A DNA stretch of 64,000 nt from Anodontia alba. Lineage: Eukaryota > Mollusca > Bivalvia > Lucinida > Lucinidae. The notes under the pieces were generated by a model that saw only the letters and a list, made by a program, of their open reading frames with translations, was not told the origin of the DNA and did not search any database. The position numbers were made by a program, and so were the translations under genes. Below are positions 11,867 to 23,730 of the stretch, piece after piece. The stretch is taken from the NCBI GenBank assembly GCA_964016985.1, contig OZ024834.1, positions 83,054,289-83,118,288 on the forward strand. The letters are read 5' to 3'. The number at the start of each line of letters is the position of its first letter. Position 1 is the stretch's first letter.

Positions 11867-13100
11867 AAAATATTAGAAGAAGCCAGACTTGTCTAACAGG
11901 CACGCTATAATCTTGCAAATATTTTATCATTTGTACTTCACTTTGCCGCATTTCTACACATTCATCGAGTTTCTAATGCTTAACCGGGTTCTCCAAAGCT
12001 TAACCATAGAAAAATGATATTATGTTATGCGCCATTATGAAACGCAAACTTGCCTTTTTGTTTTCTACAGAAGCAAATAATGGCTTCTGATATATAAATT
12101 GATGCTCCATTCGGTCAAATAAGCTTGAAATCCAGTATTTCAATGGCCTTGTCCAGAAAATCTTTTGTTTTCTCACCATGACTTTCTGCATCTGATAATT
12201 TCATGACAACTAACAAATCATAGGTAGACCATCTGTTATTGTAGTAAATCGCTGGCATTTACAAAGGGAACAAACGGTATGTTTTTCTCCTTTGGTCGTC
12301 GCATTCTTAACCAGACTATCTAATGCTTAACCAGCAAAAATAGGCAGATCAGGACTTATTCGCAGAAAAAAATTCCAAAACCTGATAAATTTCATTTTAG
12401 GCAATTGCAGGGCCATTGAACACAAACAAAGTCATTATACACTATGATTCTAGAGATTGAAGATGTTTGCATTAAATACTAAATGTTATTTCCGAATCGA
12501 CAGAGCATTGCTTATCAGATTGGCTAAAAATGGTTCCGTAGAACAAGCTTCGTGTGTTCCTGGAGACGTGGAGGTAAAATCAGACCCGCTTTATACTGTA
12601 TGTTTTGTTATTATTTATATAGATCTTATGCGCAACCAGCCATTTTCGACCCTCCCCGTGGCGATTTTCCGACAATGCTGCATTAACAACCAAAATATCC
12701 ATAACACAAATAACCACATGTGTCTATCGTGTGTGCGTGATAATATGTTGAACTTCTAGCAAAGCGTAAAATTAAATAAAGGACAAAAACACCACGAATT
12801 ACCACGTGTTTTCTATGCCTTTCGGTACACCTTCAGCACGCGAAAAAGAATTCAGCCAATATGCGTGAAGTAGGCAGTCTGATTTTTGCTCCACAGACAT
12901 CAATATCAATGAGCAGTTGAATGTAATTCCCCGCTTTTTTTAAATAATTTCCTCAAAACATTTATATCGCTCATAAAACACAGAAAATGCAAAGTTTGCT
13001 TACCTTTTTGAAACATCTTATCCCTAATCGGATGCCAATCTAATTGTTTCACGTTCTTAACCGGTGGTTACGCATTCATTTGTTTGGTAGGCGTGTATAC

Positions 13101-13536
13101 GCTGCAATATTGTATCTGGTAATATATTTGTTCCATTAAAGTATGTATTCTATATTCAGATATTATGGCCAATAAAAATATATTTCTTTGCAAAATAAAT
13201 AATTATTGGCAAACAACAAAAAATAATCATTGGCAATATGATTTTTTGACAATTTATTTATTTAAAATAAAAATATATTTACTTGCAAAATAAATATTTA
13301 TTGGCAATGAAATATATTTATTGGCAATTTAATTTATTTACTGGCAATTAAATTATAAAATAAAAATATTGTTTCAATAAAAAGCATATTAATCGGCAAA
13401 AAAAGATATATATTGACAATAAAAAAGTATATATATTTATTAAAAATAAAAAAAATATGTGTTTCATAAAATTAATATATATTTATTGATTCAATATTTT
13501 GTTCTGTCACAATAAAATATTTATTTGCAATGTGCT
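13101..13536. repeat. AT-rich array, TTTATTGGCAATAAATAT type
   Basis: Irregular repeats of AAATATTTATTGGCAAT in both senses. The same composition reappears at 19655-19810 and 23745-23930, as if one array had been split by the insertions between them. Confidence 0.65.
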
Positions 13537-13900
13537 AAAATTTGTTGGGTAAACTTAGGTAGCTGTAAAAGTGCTTTAAACCCCCCGGTGGTTTACTCTA
13601 CTGACCGTTCTAAGGCGGTGGACCCTGTGTTGGTCTTACTCTTTGTTGCTTTGTGGTTTATTCTACGAGGCGAGTTGTTGTATGTCTTACCATGTGTCAT
13701 TTTGTTCTTGTGTTTTTCAGTCCTTTTAGTATTGCGATTAAATCGCTTGGGGAAGAGTGAGCTAATCTTAGTGCTTTTCGTACGTTTGTTCGATTTGTGT
13801 TTGTTTGGATTTGTCGGTTTCCTCTTCCTCTTGGTGTCTGGGAAGGGCTGCGGTTTGTGATTGTGGCACTCCCTGGACTTTTCTCTTACCTTTTTTTTTT
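13537..13900 (+). mobile_element. Naiad-type PLE 3' tail copy
   Basis: Matches the 3' untranslated tail of the Penelope-like element at 14546-14985 in opposite orientation, from GTAGCTGTAAAAGTGC through AGTGCTTTTCGTACG to GGACTTTTCTCTTACC plus a T run. The first 60-odd bases of the full tail are missing. An open frame of about 110 codons through it is discussed among rejected items. Confidence 0.75.
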
Positions 13901-14175
13901 TGTTTTAGCATTGTGGGATATGACACGGTTTTGTCACAGCGAATGTCATTGGCTCTGTGAAACCTTATAATGGCAGCCTCCATTGATTACACAGAGCACT
14001 GCAGTTTATGGTCAACTCAATCCTTGGCCGTTTCGACCGGTCAATTCGCATCTTTGATTCTTGATCACCTCGCACCCTAATACTAGCACTCTACCGGCGT
14101 AACTCGACACTCGACATTTCTCTCGCGTGTTGCAGTTTCTTTGGTTTGGATGTGACCCGAAGTCCACGAGGAATA
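13901..14175 (+). mobile_element. PLE 5' leader-like sequence, head to tail with the tail
   Basis: GTGGGATATGACACGG and ATTGGCTCTGTGAAACC resemble, in the same relative order, the reverse complement of 19550-19650 (GTGGGATATGATGAAGCC, ATTGGCTCGACGAAA, GTCAACTC), the leader of the minus-strand Naiad copy. A leader directly behind a tail is the pseudo-LTR-like tandem layout common in Penelope-like elements. Confidence 0.5.
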
Positions 14176-14545
14176 ATGGTCCATATGCATTTAAAGAAAT
14201 AAAAAGTAAGACAAAAATCCAGGGAGTGCCACAATCACAAAAAAGGTAAGAGAAATGTCCAGGGAGTGACACAATCACAAACGCAGCCCCACCAAGACCC
14301 CAAGAGGAAGAGGAAACCGACAAATCTAAACAAGCACAAACCGAACAAACGTACGAAAAGCACTAAGATCAGCTCTCTCTTCCCCAAGCGAGGTCATCGC
14401 AATACTAAAAGGACTGAAAAACACAAGAACAAAATAACCCAAGGTTAGACATAAAAAAAGTCGCTTCGTATTTTCAACCACAAAGCAAAAAAGAGTAAGA
14501 CAAACACCGGGACCACCGCCTTAGAACGGTCATTAGAGTAAAAAG
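14176..14545 (-). mobile_element. Two truncated PLE tail copies
   Basis: A 45-bp scrap (AGTCCAGGGAGTGCCACAATCAC in the reading direction of the plus strand) is followed at 14244 by a second partial tail with an internal deletion that ends near 14535. Both match the downstream full tail. Confidence 0.65.
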
Positions 14546-15127
14546 AAGTAAGAGAAAAGTCCAGGGAGTGCCACAATCACAAACCACAGCCCTTCCCAGA
14601 CCCCAAGAGGAAGAGGAAACCGACAAATCTAAACAAGCACAAACCGAACAAACGTACGAAAAGCACTAAGATTAGCTCTCTCTTCCCCAAGCGAGGTAAT
14701 CGCAATACTAAAAGGACTGAAAAACACAAGAACAAAATGACACACGGAAAGACATACAACAAATCGCCTCGTAGAATAAACCACAAAGCAACAAGGAGTA
14801 AGACTAACACCGGGACCACCGCCTTAGAACGGTCGGTAGAGCAAACCACCGGGGGATTTAAAGCACTTTTACAGCTAGCTAACTTCACCCTGGGTCCCGA
14901 TGCTAGTCTTAATACATAAATACATAAAAATTCGGTTCGCATAAAGGCTCCCAACTCAGTCAATGCATCAAAGCGAAAACATAAAAATCAAATTAATCAC
15001 TATAATAAACAAAGACGAGTACTCATGGCTAATTCTACTGTATGCCAGAGTAAATGAAAACCAATAGTTGAACCACGGCGGAGCAAGCCAAAGCCATATC
15101 GTCAAGCCCAACCCACTGGTTAAAGTT
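14546..15127 (-). mobile_element. 3' UTR/tail of the minus-strand Naiad element
   Basis: Contiguous with the coding end at 15128, so it identifies the 440-bp tail family scattered through the window (13537, 17287, 35220, 40400, 43060, 44443, 44613, 62395, 63907) as Penelope-like element 3' ends. Confidence 0.75.
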
Positions 15128-15340
15128 TTACGAAGAGGCCGTCATTGAGTCTGAGGCCCGAACCGCCGTCGTGCAATTAAAGAGTGAAGCATAGCCATCA
15201 ACAATGATTGGGTTGACAACTAGGCATGCAGTCTGCCGCATAATATCCAGGCTATAGCCAATTCTTTTATAATGGTTAATAAGTTTTCTGAATTGCTCCG
15301 AAAAGTTAGATTTACCTACAATTTTTCTAAATCTGTACAC

Positions 15341-16405
15341 TAAGTCACCGTAAAAATCGGGTTCTGATATACCTTGTTGCAGAAGTGTTTTCAGACTGAC
15401 GCTATATTTTTCTAACAAGGCACTGTGTCTGCGATAAAATTTCGAAAACGCCTTAGGAAGTTTAAAATAACGATAGCCCTGCCTAAGAAATTTGGCAGTA
15501 CGGGCTTTATTACGGTAGTTAAGGTCATTAAGATTTGAAGAAGCTCTGGCGAATCTTATAATTTGAGATATGTACCCCATATGAGGTACGCCGGGAGAAA
15601 AGGGAAATTGACTATATCAAAATCAAAATCGTCCCGTTTATCATAAATTTTGGTGGAAACTGTACCATTAGATATACATAGATTCAAATCCAAAAAAGGT
15701 GCCTCGGTATCGGAAGAATTTGCTCTGTTTAATTGGAGTTCTGTAGGGTATATCCGGTCCACCATTTGGTCAAAGTAAATATTGTCAATATTTAATAAAT
15801 CGTCAAGGTATCTTGAAGTTGAATTGAAAGCCTCAATAATGTCAGCCTGATTTTCACGTGAGAGAGACTTCTAAGTCACCGTAACATTCTGGTTCCGATA
15901 TACCTTGGTGCAGAAGTGTTTTCAGACTGACACTATGTTCTTCTACCAATGCACTGTGTCTGCGATAAAATTTCGAAAACGCCTAACGAAGTTTAAAATA
16001 ACGATAGCCCTGCCCAAGAAGTTTGGCAGTAAGGGCTTTTTATTACGGTAGTTAAAGTCACTAAGATTTTAAGAAGCTCTAATAAGCTGAGATATGTATA
16101 CCCCATATGAGTTACGCCGGGGGACATCGCCATCCACAAAAGGGAAATTGACTATATCAAAATCAAAATCGTCCCTTTTGTCCTAAATTTTGGTGGAAAC
16201 TGTACCATTAGATATACATAGATTCAAATAAAAAAAAAGGTGCCTCGGTATCGGAAGAATTTGCTCTATTTAATTGGAGTTCTGTAGGGTATATGCGGTC
16301 CACCATTTGGTCAAAGTAAATATTGTCAATACTTAATAATCGTCAAGGTATCTTGAAGTTGAATTGAAAGCCTCAATAATGTCAGCCTGATTTTCACGTG
16401 ACAGA
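15341..16405 (-). repeat. Tandem duplication of about 530 bp inside the Naiad ORF
   Basis: 15341-15865 and 15875-16405 are diverged direct copies covering the RT palm-to-thumb region, so the YPTELQLN and YLDD blocks occur twice. A second, shorter duplication (16880-16945 and 17093-17150) lies upstream in the same ORF. Confidence 0.75.
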
Positions 16406-17286
16406 CTTCATGAAATCTCTCTCATAACAAAAAAGAAGGAAATCTACAACAAGAGGGGCACAATTAGTTCCCAATCGGAATACCAATAGTTTGCTTATTA
16501 AGTTTATTTCTAAATCTTATAAAAATACTATCCAAAAGATAAACAAGGGCATCACATTTTTTTGACACAACAATAAATTGTGATAATTGTATACATCAGA
16601 AGTGAAAACAGCATATTCTTTGTTGCAAGCCAAATATTGGGTATTTTTCCGAATAAACGTTCGGTTAATTAAATCAGTAAGTTTATCTTTTATAAGATGA
16701 TGAGGTAACGTAGTATATAGTGTGGAAAAATCATATATAGACAATTTAGAAGCCTGAAAGTTTTTAGATTTAAATTTATTGAGAACTTCATTGGAATTTT
16801 TAATTGATTAAAAATAGTTAATTCCTTCCCTTTCGTAAACAGTATCATAGTATCTAACCCAATGTTTTTTAATAGCAGTAAAATAAACGTCAAAAAATTG
16901 CCTTTGGAAACAAAGAACACACTACAGATTAGAAAATGGGAGTCTTGATTTTAGTGAGACTGTTCATAAGCAGTAATGAAGCTTGCAACACTACTTACGC
17001 CCTCTTGCGTATACATGAGCAGAACTCCATTTTTAAATATACCATAATGGGCCCAATGATCCCAAAGGAAATAAAATATAATCTACACAAATAAACATCA
17101 AAAAGACTGCCTTTGGAAACAAAGAACACACTACAGATTAGACAATGGGAGTCTCGGTTTTATTAAGGCATGGAGTTAGCAGTTTGGACAAAATAGTAGT
17201 CGTACATTAACTAGAATTAGCAATGAAACATGCTTTATATGGTCATTTATGAAGTTTCGGTAACCAATATAACGTAGGAAAAAAAA

Positions 17287-17730
17287 GGTAAGAAAAAAGT
17301 CCAGGGAGTGCCATAATCACAAACCGCAGCCCTTCCCAGACACCAAGAGGAAGAGGAAACCGACAAATCCAAACGAACACAAATCGAACAAACATACGAA
17401 AAGCACTAATATTAGCTCCCTCTTCCCCAAGCGAGGTAATCGCAATGCTAAAAAGACTGAAAAACACGAGAACAAAATGGCACAAGGTAAGACATAAAAT
17501 AAATCGCCTCGTAAAATAAACCACAAAGCAACAAAGAGAAAGACTAACACCGGGACCACCGCCTTAGAATGGTCAGTAGAGTAAATCACAGCGGGGCTTA
17601 AAGCACTTTTACAGCTAGCCAACTTCACCCTGGGTCCCGATGCTACTCTTAATACAGAAATACATAAAGAAATCGGTTCGCATAAAGGCTCCCAACTCAG
17701 TCAATGCATCAAAGCGAAAACATAAAATTT
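17287..17730 (-). mobile_element. PLE tail inserted in the Naiad ORF
   Basis: A complete 440-bp tail interrupts the ORF between a block ending AVSIKEKQ on the far side and LYWLPKLHK on the near side. Its boundaries (GGTAAGAAAAAAGTCC at one end, GCGAAAACATAAAA at the other) match the copy at 43060-43520, so this tail behaves as a discrete mobile unit. Confidence 0.75.
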
Positions 17731-19367
17731 TGTTTTTCTTTAATACTCACTGCAAACTTAGCAGTAATATCGATTGAATGGGTATTAGCAATAGATCTCT
17801 CGTCAGTAGAAATCCGTTCATATGTTTTGTATTAGAGTATTGATATAATAAAGTCGTCACACAACAACAACATTATTGGCAGCTTTATCAGCTGGAGCCA
17901 ATACATACTTCCTATGAAATTCTTGGATAATTTGGGCTTAGGAGGGAGAAGATCAAGATTATTAGAATAAAATAACACACGTTCATCAATGATCTTAAAA
18001 ATCTTTAATTTCCAATTATCTAAAGCATTAAACTCAACATACTCTCGTTTACACCAACGCGTACAATAATCATTTAAAACACTGGCAATTGTTTCCCGAC
18101 ATTTATTAAAATCAGTGTGGGCTGGGAATCTATATTTAGGTCATTTTGAAATAACTGAACGGATTCGTGAATCAGTTATAATCTTCAAGTTACCAGTGAC
18201 AATACGACCCTTTGGTTGATAACATTATTTAGAATCTTTAAAATCTCAAGAATCAAGGGAAGTAGTTTCAATATGAAGATCAGAAACTAATTTATTGAAA
18301 TTAAGTATAGTATTACGGATAGGTTTGTTATGTTTATAACAAATAATAGGAGATTCCGTTTTTTCGAAATATGAAGGTATAGCTGATATAACATTATTAT
18401 GTGGAAATATGCTAGGTAAATCTATGAATTCAATACCTTTAGTAATGAATGGAATTTTGATGAACTGTCTAATGTTGTTAATTTCAGAAAAAAATGTAAG
18501 GACGAAGAATATGTTGAGTATAACATCTGGTAAGGAGAGCTGCTTCATACAGATTATGTTTTCTATCATAAAATTTATTCGCCTCATCATCTAACTTACG
18601 TAATGAAGAAATAGACAGTGAATCTAGTTTAGAAAGCATTTGATGACATCCAGAATTTTAAGAGAATATTTAAATAAAAAACAGATAAGACAGTTTTGTT
18701 TTCGTTTCAAATTCCCATTTTTGCGCTTACCATGGGATCGTTTATTACGTTTTTTAATAACTAAAAGGGAAAAAACATCGAAATCCGGCATTTTAGAAAT
18801 ATTTTCTTCATGGTAAATATTATCATTAAATCCAAGTGGAAAAGGGGTTTGTAAACGTTTAATCCATTTGAGTTCAAGTTCATGTCTTAAAATATTTTTG
18901 ACTCTTTCGGTAGAATTGGACTTGTGTATATTTTTTTTTCAACAGGTTGAACCACAATTTTAGTAGATGTTCATGAATCACCAGCTCTCCGGAAATGTTG
19001 TTAAAGAAACGTATCAATTTATTTTCTTTGCTTTTCCGATTTTAAACAAATGTTCTTTAAACCTTGTTTTAAAGGCTCGTTTGGTCTGTCCAACATACTG
19101 CATTCCTCAGCCTCCTTCACTGCAAGTGAGAACATATATAACACTCTCTGATTTTCAGTCTAAATCAAAGTTGTTTACAACTAAAAATTGTCTATGATTA
19201 ACTGAGGAAATAATAACTGACTGACAAATTAAATGATTGCAGCAAATACAACTCTTGGCGTTGCACTTAGAAATATTAGGGTACATACTGTACTTTTTAT
19301 ACGGAATCTTATATTTTAGAAGTATAGGAGATTTAATAAAAGTATTATACACTTGAAATATAGTCAA

Positions 19368-19654
19368 GATCTTGGGACAGATCTTGGACCACTTACCAAT
19401 ACGTGTCTAGTGGTCCTAATGTTTCCGTGCAGAGGGAAACTAGAGCTAAAGTTTTCATAGAAGTGTTAACAAAACAGCAACAAAGCCTCTAAAATTCTAA
19501 GAAACCGGCAATCATAGGGGGCATCTAAGGACGAAAGTCTGAGGTGCGAATATCTAAGCAGCGAGTTGACCAACGATCGATCCTCCGGACATTTCGTCGA
19601 GCCAATGAAAATATCGGTTACAAGGCTTCATCATATCCCACAATCCTAATTTTA
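19368..19654 (-). mobile_element. 5' leader region of the Naiad copy
   Basis: Non-coding sequence upstream of the endonuclease frame, sharing blocks with 13905-14100 in the same transcriptional sense. I looked for a hammerhead ribozyme: a TGATGAAGCC..GGCTCGACGAAA pairing exists on the minus strand (about 19590-19640), but it does not fit the standard core. Confidence 0.5.
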
Positions 19655-19810
19655 CCCAATATATTTTTTTGAACTTATAATGAATATTTGTTTTGTTGTA
19701 AATATTGTCAATAAATATTTTTGCAAATAAATATATATTTTTATATATTGTGATTTTTTATTGTAAATAAATATATTTTTCTTGCTAGATATTTTATATT
19801 GAATAAATAT
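19655..19810. repeat. AT-rich TTGGCAATAAATAT-type array fragment
   Basis: Same composition as 13101-13536 and 23745-23930. Confidence 0.55.
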
Positions 19811-20090
19811 ATGTGACCTGTCACGCTAAAACGTGCCTTATCGGAACTTACGTCAATAACGAGTTATGACGTTTTAAAAGTTCACGTTTTACGGCGACAT
19901 CATTAACGTTTAATTGATACAAGTGCGTCACTAATTGAAAGTCGGTACTTTGTAATTCCGATAATTTTCAATTCTTGATTATTATGAAGCCTTTTATTTT
20001 TTGAATGGTATACATTTGACACATTTCTGTTCGAGTTGCAACCCTTGAATATTTTTTTACGGCGGTTTAAACACAAAACATGTCCCAGTT

Positions 20091-20403
20091 ATCAACAGGG
20101 TCAGTCAGGGATTTTTTTACCCAAAAACTGTACGTTTTCTGAATCTGGATGACGATGATGAGGGAACCTTAAATTTAGTGAGTCAGTTCACGGATACGTA
20201 TTGTGTGACACGTCAGTCATCGGAAAATGAACTAGAGTGTGGAGACGCTGATGATTCTTCCTCCAGTGACATGGATTCAGACACTGGCTGTGTGAATGTA
20301 TCTTTTGAATTGCGAGATAAGGACAGCGATGTGCAGCGGTTCCGAGATAGCGGGTGTGGCTGTCGACTGGATGAGGATATGTTGCTGTCGACTGGGTGAT
20401 GGT
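20091..20403 (+). pseudogene. Acidic N-terminal segment of the transposon protein
   Basis: The open frame 20178-20399 is rich in Asp, Glu and Ser (GDADDSSSSDMDSDTG) and runs to a splice-donor-like GATG|GTAAGT at 20399-20406, so it may be a first exon. No fold is recognisable. Its position just inside the left inverted repeat suits an N-terminal segment. Confidence 0.4.
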
Positions 20404-20676
20404 AAGTCCTTTTTATAGTTATTTTTTTTTCAACCAATACACGGTTATTTCATCACGCAAATGTGTCCGTAATTTCATACACAACGTCCATAGCTGTGTA
20501 CGCTTGCTTTTTTCTTTTATTGTACAAACTATGTGCTTTAAGAAGTTAATCAACGTTATCAACGTATTCCTAGCTCATAAAAAAAAAAAAAAAAAAAAAG
20601 GAATCGTAAAAATGTTGACGTCACAATGGCATGTCAAGTTCTTTATACAAACTTAATCAATAACCTGTGACCTGAT

Positions 20677-20743
20677 TTTGTAGCTTAACGGTAACGCGTT
20701 GGCGTTGAAATCGGAGAGCCCTAGGTTCGATTCCCGGGGCTGA
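20677..20743 (+). repeat. tRNA-like sequence
   Basis: A-box-like TAGCTTAACGGTAACGC and B-box-like GGTTCGATTCCCGG at tRNA spacing. The acceptor and anticodon stems do not close well, so this is a SINE head or decayed tRNA rather than a gene. Confidence 0.4.
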
Positions 20744-21117
20744 TTTATTTATTTTTTTTATTACTTCTAAATATGTTTGTATTTGTTTTTATTTCAATAC
20801 TCTTCTCCCTGTATTTATGGAGTTCGAAGTAAATTTCAAGCAAGAGTATTTGGACAATTTTATGCCTCTTATTATTATAATTATTATTATTATTATTTTC
20901 TCTTTGCTTTATAAATTTCTTGTTTGACTTGTGCATCCTTACTCAGTTCTTTTCACTAAACACTCAGTACGCCGCTTTGCATTCTTTCTCAGAAAAGAGA
21001 AGCAAATCGTTAAAAATGTATTTTATTCATCTACAACAGAGCGATAGACCCCTGCTTTGCCTGAAAAGCATTATTTTCTCGTATTATGTCGTTAGCTCTT
21101 TAAAATATGATCAATGA

Positions 21118-21155
<38 letters not shown>

Positions 21156-21407
21156 CCGGAAACTTTGGGTGCAGATGCACAGACATAAGGTATAATTGTG
21201 CGCAATGCATGAAAAGGGCCCTTATGCAATTTGCGGACAGCGCAAGTCAAGATCTGCAGGCTGATCTGGGCCTGCATTGTCCGCTTAGAGAATCAATGGA
21301 TACTGTAATATATCTCTACGAACAGAGATTGTCCAGATCAGACTGCATTGAGAGCCCTTTTCCTACATTGTACATTAACATCCTAAGCGGAGCTTTATTT
21401 CTTTCAG

Positions 21408-22443
21408 TAAAGTCGTGTTATGAAGCCATTGATCTGACGACCCTAGAAGAAAGAGTAAACATAACGGAACTTCCGAAGGAAAATCTGGACCGTATTTTGT
21501 TGGCGAACTTGCAACAGAACAGAGTTTACTCAGTACACACACACAACAAACATCTACTCACAAGGAAGAAAAAGACAGGCAGCGAGCTTCTGTTAAGTTG
21601 TTCTTACATGGTATACAAGTCTGAAAGGCCACGTATCTCTTTGCACATGGAGTAGGAAATACATGAATAGAAACATTCGTAAGCATTATGATATTCACGG
21701 ATTCACTCCGATAAGGCATAGTATTACAGGGCAATGTGCCGCGAATGCTCTCAGTTTGAATGATGAAAGACATGTGATCAACTTTATTACAACTTTCGCA
21801 GATTGTAATGCAATGTCTTTACCCGGCAGAATGCCGAAAATGAAGGATTATACGGTAAATGATGCTACCAAGTGATGTGACGAAAGCTAATCTTTGGAGG
21901 ACTTGGAGATTTATCTTCCAAGGCTGTTAGGCTCACCAAATTCAAGAACATTTGGAAGTTATACCTACCTCATAATGCCGTAATGAAAATTTCGTCTGAT
22001 TTATGTGACACATGTCAACAGAACAATAATCTTTTTTTGACAATACACTTGTACCTCTTCGCGCATGGAAAATATTCCTGGAAACCTGCTTTAGAAAGAT
22101 AGCAAACCTTACCAAGTATCATCATTTTCGTTTTTCTTCGTCAGAGCCAGGCAAAGTGTTCATCAGAGAATTCCCCTCCTCTGCTGAAGTCAGTGTCAGT
22201 ATAATAAAGGATCAGGAAAAACTTCAGACTGTTCTCATAACAGATCCGGAGATTATTCGTAGGCCAGGTCAGAGTACGGAGAGAACCTGGTACTTATATG
22301 AGAATGTGCGACAGCATTGCGAAGGCGATATTCATAAAGATACTACTTGCCCCAAACCCTTAGTTCCAAACCGCGATCGACGAAAGCCCACAAGTAAAAA
22401 AGTGAAAGTGATTGATAAATTATTTTGTTATGTTCTGATGTGA
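21408..22443 (+). pseudogene. DUF7869-like transposon protein remnant lacking its catalytic core
   Basis: An acceptor-like TTTATTTCTTTCAG precedes 21408. Broken frames then carry ITGQCAANALSLNDERHV and LPGRMPKMKDY (21720-21850), LPHNAVMKISSDLCDTCQQN (21968-22025), FRKIANLTKYHHFRFSS (about 22090-22140) and STERTWYLYENVR plus KDTTCPKPLVP (22280-22370). In relatives I recall, a large RNase-H-like domain lies between the CQQN block and the FRKI block. Here only about 60 bases separate them, so the catalytic part is deleted. Frameshifts at about 21870 and 22030. Confidence 0.55.
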
Positions 22444-23730
22444 AAGCGAAAAAACTCGAGAGGGTAAACCTGTGTAATACAAAACAGTAAAGAAGACTGT
22501 AGATTTTTTCGAAAATGATCCGTTCAGAGTTTGGTCGTTATTATTATTATTTTCATTGTTTTGATGAACAATAGAATAAGCTCAGAGTATGTACCAGGGG
22601 TGAAAGTACTTACATTTGCAGATTTGATGTACTACCGTATTGTCATCGTTGAGAACACTCAGGTACAATGTTTGACGCGAGTTTTCTCAACAATGACAAT
22701 ACGGTTATGCATCAACTTTGCCAATTTCTTGCTACATGCTCTAAGCCTATCCTGGTTTTTGTCAAAACAACGAAATAAGAAACGACAAGTAACTGATGTG
22801 AATGAGCCCTTTTTGCAAACATCTAGAGTCCGTTTTACTGTTTTGTGTGACGAAAGGTCCCCTCCTCACCCACCTTGAATACTGACTTATCTCAAGCTGT
22901 CCGTCCTTTTGTTAAAACTTGTTTGACTAAAGTCTACCCCATACGTATACATGGCGCATACAGATCGGCAACATTAATTCTTATTTGTAAGGATTTTTTT
23001 CTGAAGCCTTCCAGTCATTCTACAAATTTATTTACGGAAAATGATTCGAAGATATCGAAGATGTTGTAGAGAAATTCAATTTTTCCAAAGGCTCATTGAA
23101 GTATAAACTCAAAGAATCTTGTGCAAAGCCAACGTAATGCTCGAGGACGGGCTTAATTTTTCTGCACATGATAGATTGCGTTTACACGTCATTGAACCTT
23201 GGTCAAAACGAATTTATTTTTTACTGTTGTAGACCGTTTTCGTAATTGTTTTAGAGATGTGATCTATTTAATATCACAAAAGGCGCCATATATAAACAGG
23301 ACATCGTGTCTTAACATTGGGGTCTGTGATGTTTCCATGGTGGATGCCTGTTTTACGGTTTGTCCTAGTAGTGATTTGATTCAGACAATTTAACTGTAAA
23401 ATATGAAATACATTACTAAAAAATATATGAAGGATTAAAAAGAAAACATGTTTCTGATATTATTTTCATCAGGGATCTTATTTTATGACTACGAATTGAA
23501 TTAGGTGTAGAAAGATATCTTATAGAAATGTTGACGTCATTATTGACGTTTGGATTCAAATTTTTGACGTTCTAGCGAGAAGGGTAGTTTTCTTTTAAGA
23601 TATGTAAGTCGATTAGTTCTCGGATTATATCATTCATTTTGGTGTCAAATTGAAGGTGAAATACTGTAGGATTCGCCTCTGTATATATCTCAATTTCGTC
23701 AATATCTTCCCAGATGGCTTGTTTTTTGCG
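22444..23730. other. 3' part of the DNA transposon; hairpin at 22634-22705
   Basis: No protein recognised. ACCGTATTGTCATCGTTGAGAA (22634-22655) is matched by its inverted copy ending at 22705 with one mismatch, enclosing 28 bases. Several TGACG boxes lie near the right end (23530-23575), as they do near the left end. Confidence 0.5.

Larger units (their letters stand above)
8714..13100. mobile_element. 4.4 kb foldback element with TATAC target duplication
   Basis: The sequence from 8719 inward (CACGCCTACCAAACAAATGAG) is repeated in reverse complement up to 13095, and the arms stay homologous for about 1.9 kb each (8719 to about 10610, and about 11040 to 13095). Flanking TATAC at 8714-8718 and 13096-13100 fits a 5-bp target duplication. 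The right arm carries about 125 extra bases near 12015-12140. The centre (10610-11040) holds a diverged second copy of the inner arm. No transposase-like open frame is visible, so this is a non-autonomous foldback or long-TIR element. Confidence 0.85.
15128..19367 (-). pseudogene. Naiad-type Penelope-like retroelement ORF (N-terminal GIY-YIG, RT), decayed
   Basis: Read right to left: a Cys cluster CNAKSCICC near 19250, then a GIY-YIG-type endonuclease start (SVIYVLTC, MQYVGQTKRAFKTRF) at about 19060-19140 broken by two TGA stops. Next come an upstream conserved block (PSYFEKTESPIICYKHNKPIR, 18300-18400) and LYWLPKLHK at about 17250. The RT motifs follow: YDFSTLYTTLPHHLIKDKL (16680-16740), GIPIGTNCAPLV (16460-16490), YLDD (about 15800), and the C-terminal block ending RASDSMTAS at 15128. 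An endonuclease ahead of the RT is the permuted order of the Naiad group; canonical PLEs carry it after the RT. A tail copy is inserted at 17287-17730 and about 530 bp are tandemly duplicated. Non-functional copy. Confidence 0.8.

Noticed and set aside
19130..19160. TGA codons in the Naiad endonuclease as recoded Cys/Sec
   Set aside because: The copy is broken elsewhere by stops, duplications and an insertion, and no SECIS-like structure was seen.
20677..20743. Possible tRNA gene
   Set aside because: A and B boxes are present but the cloverleaf does not close, and it lies within a transposon. Called tRNA-like only.
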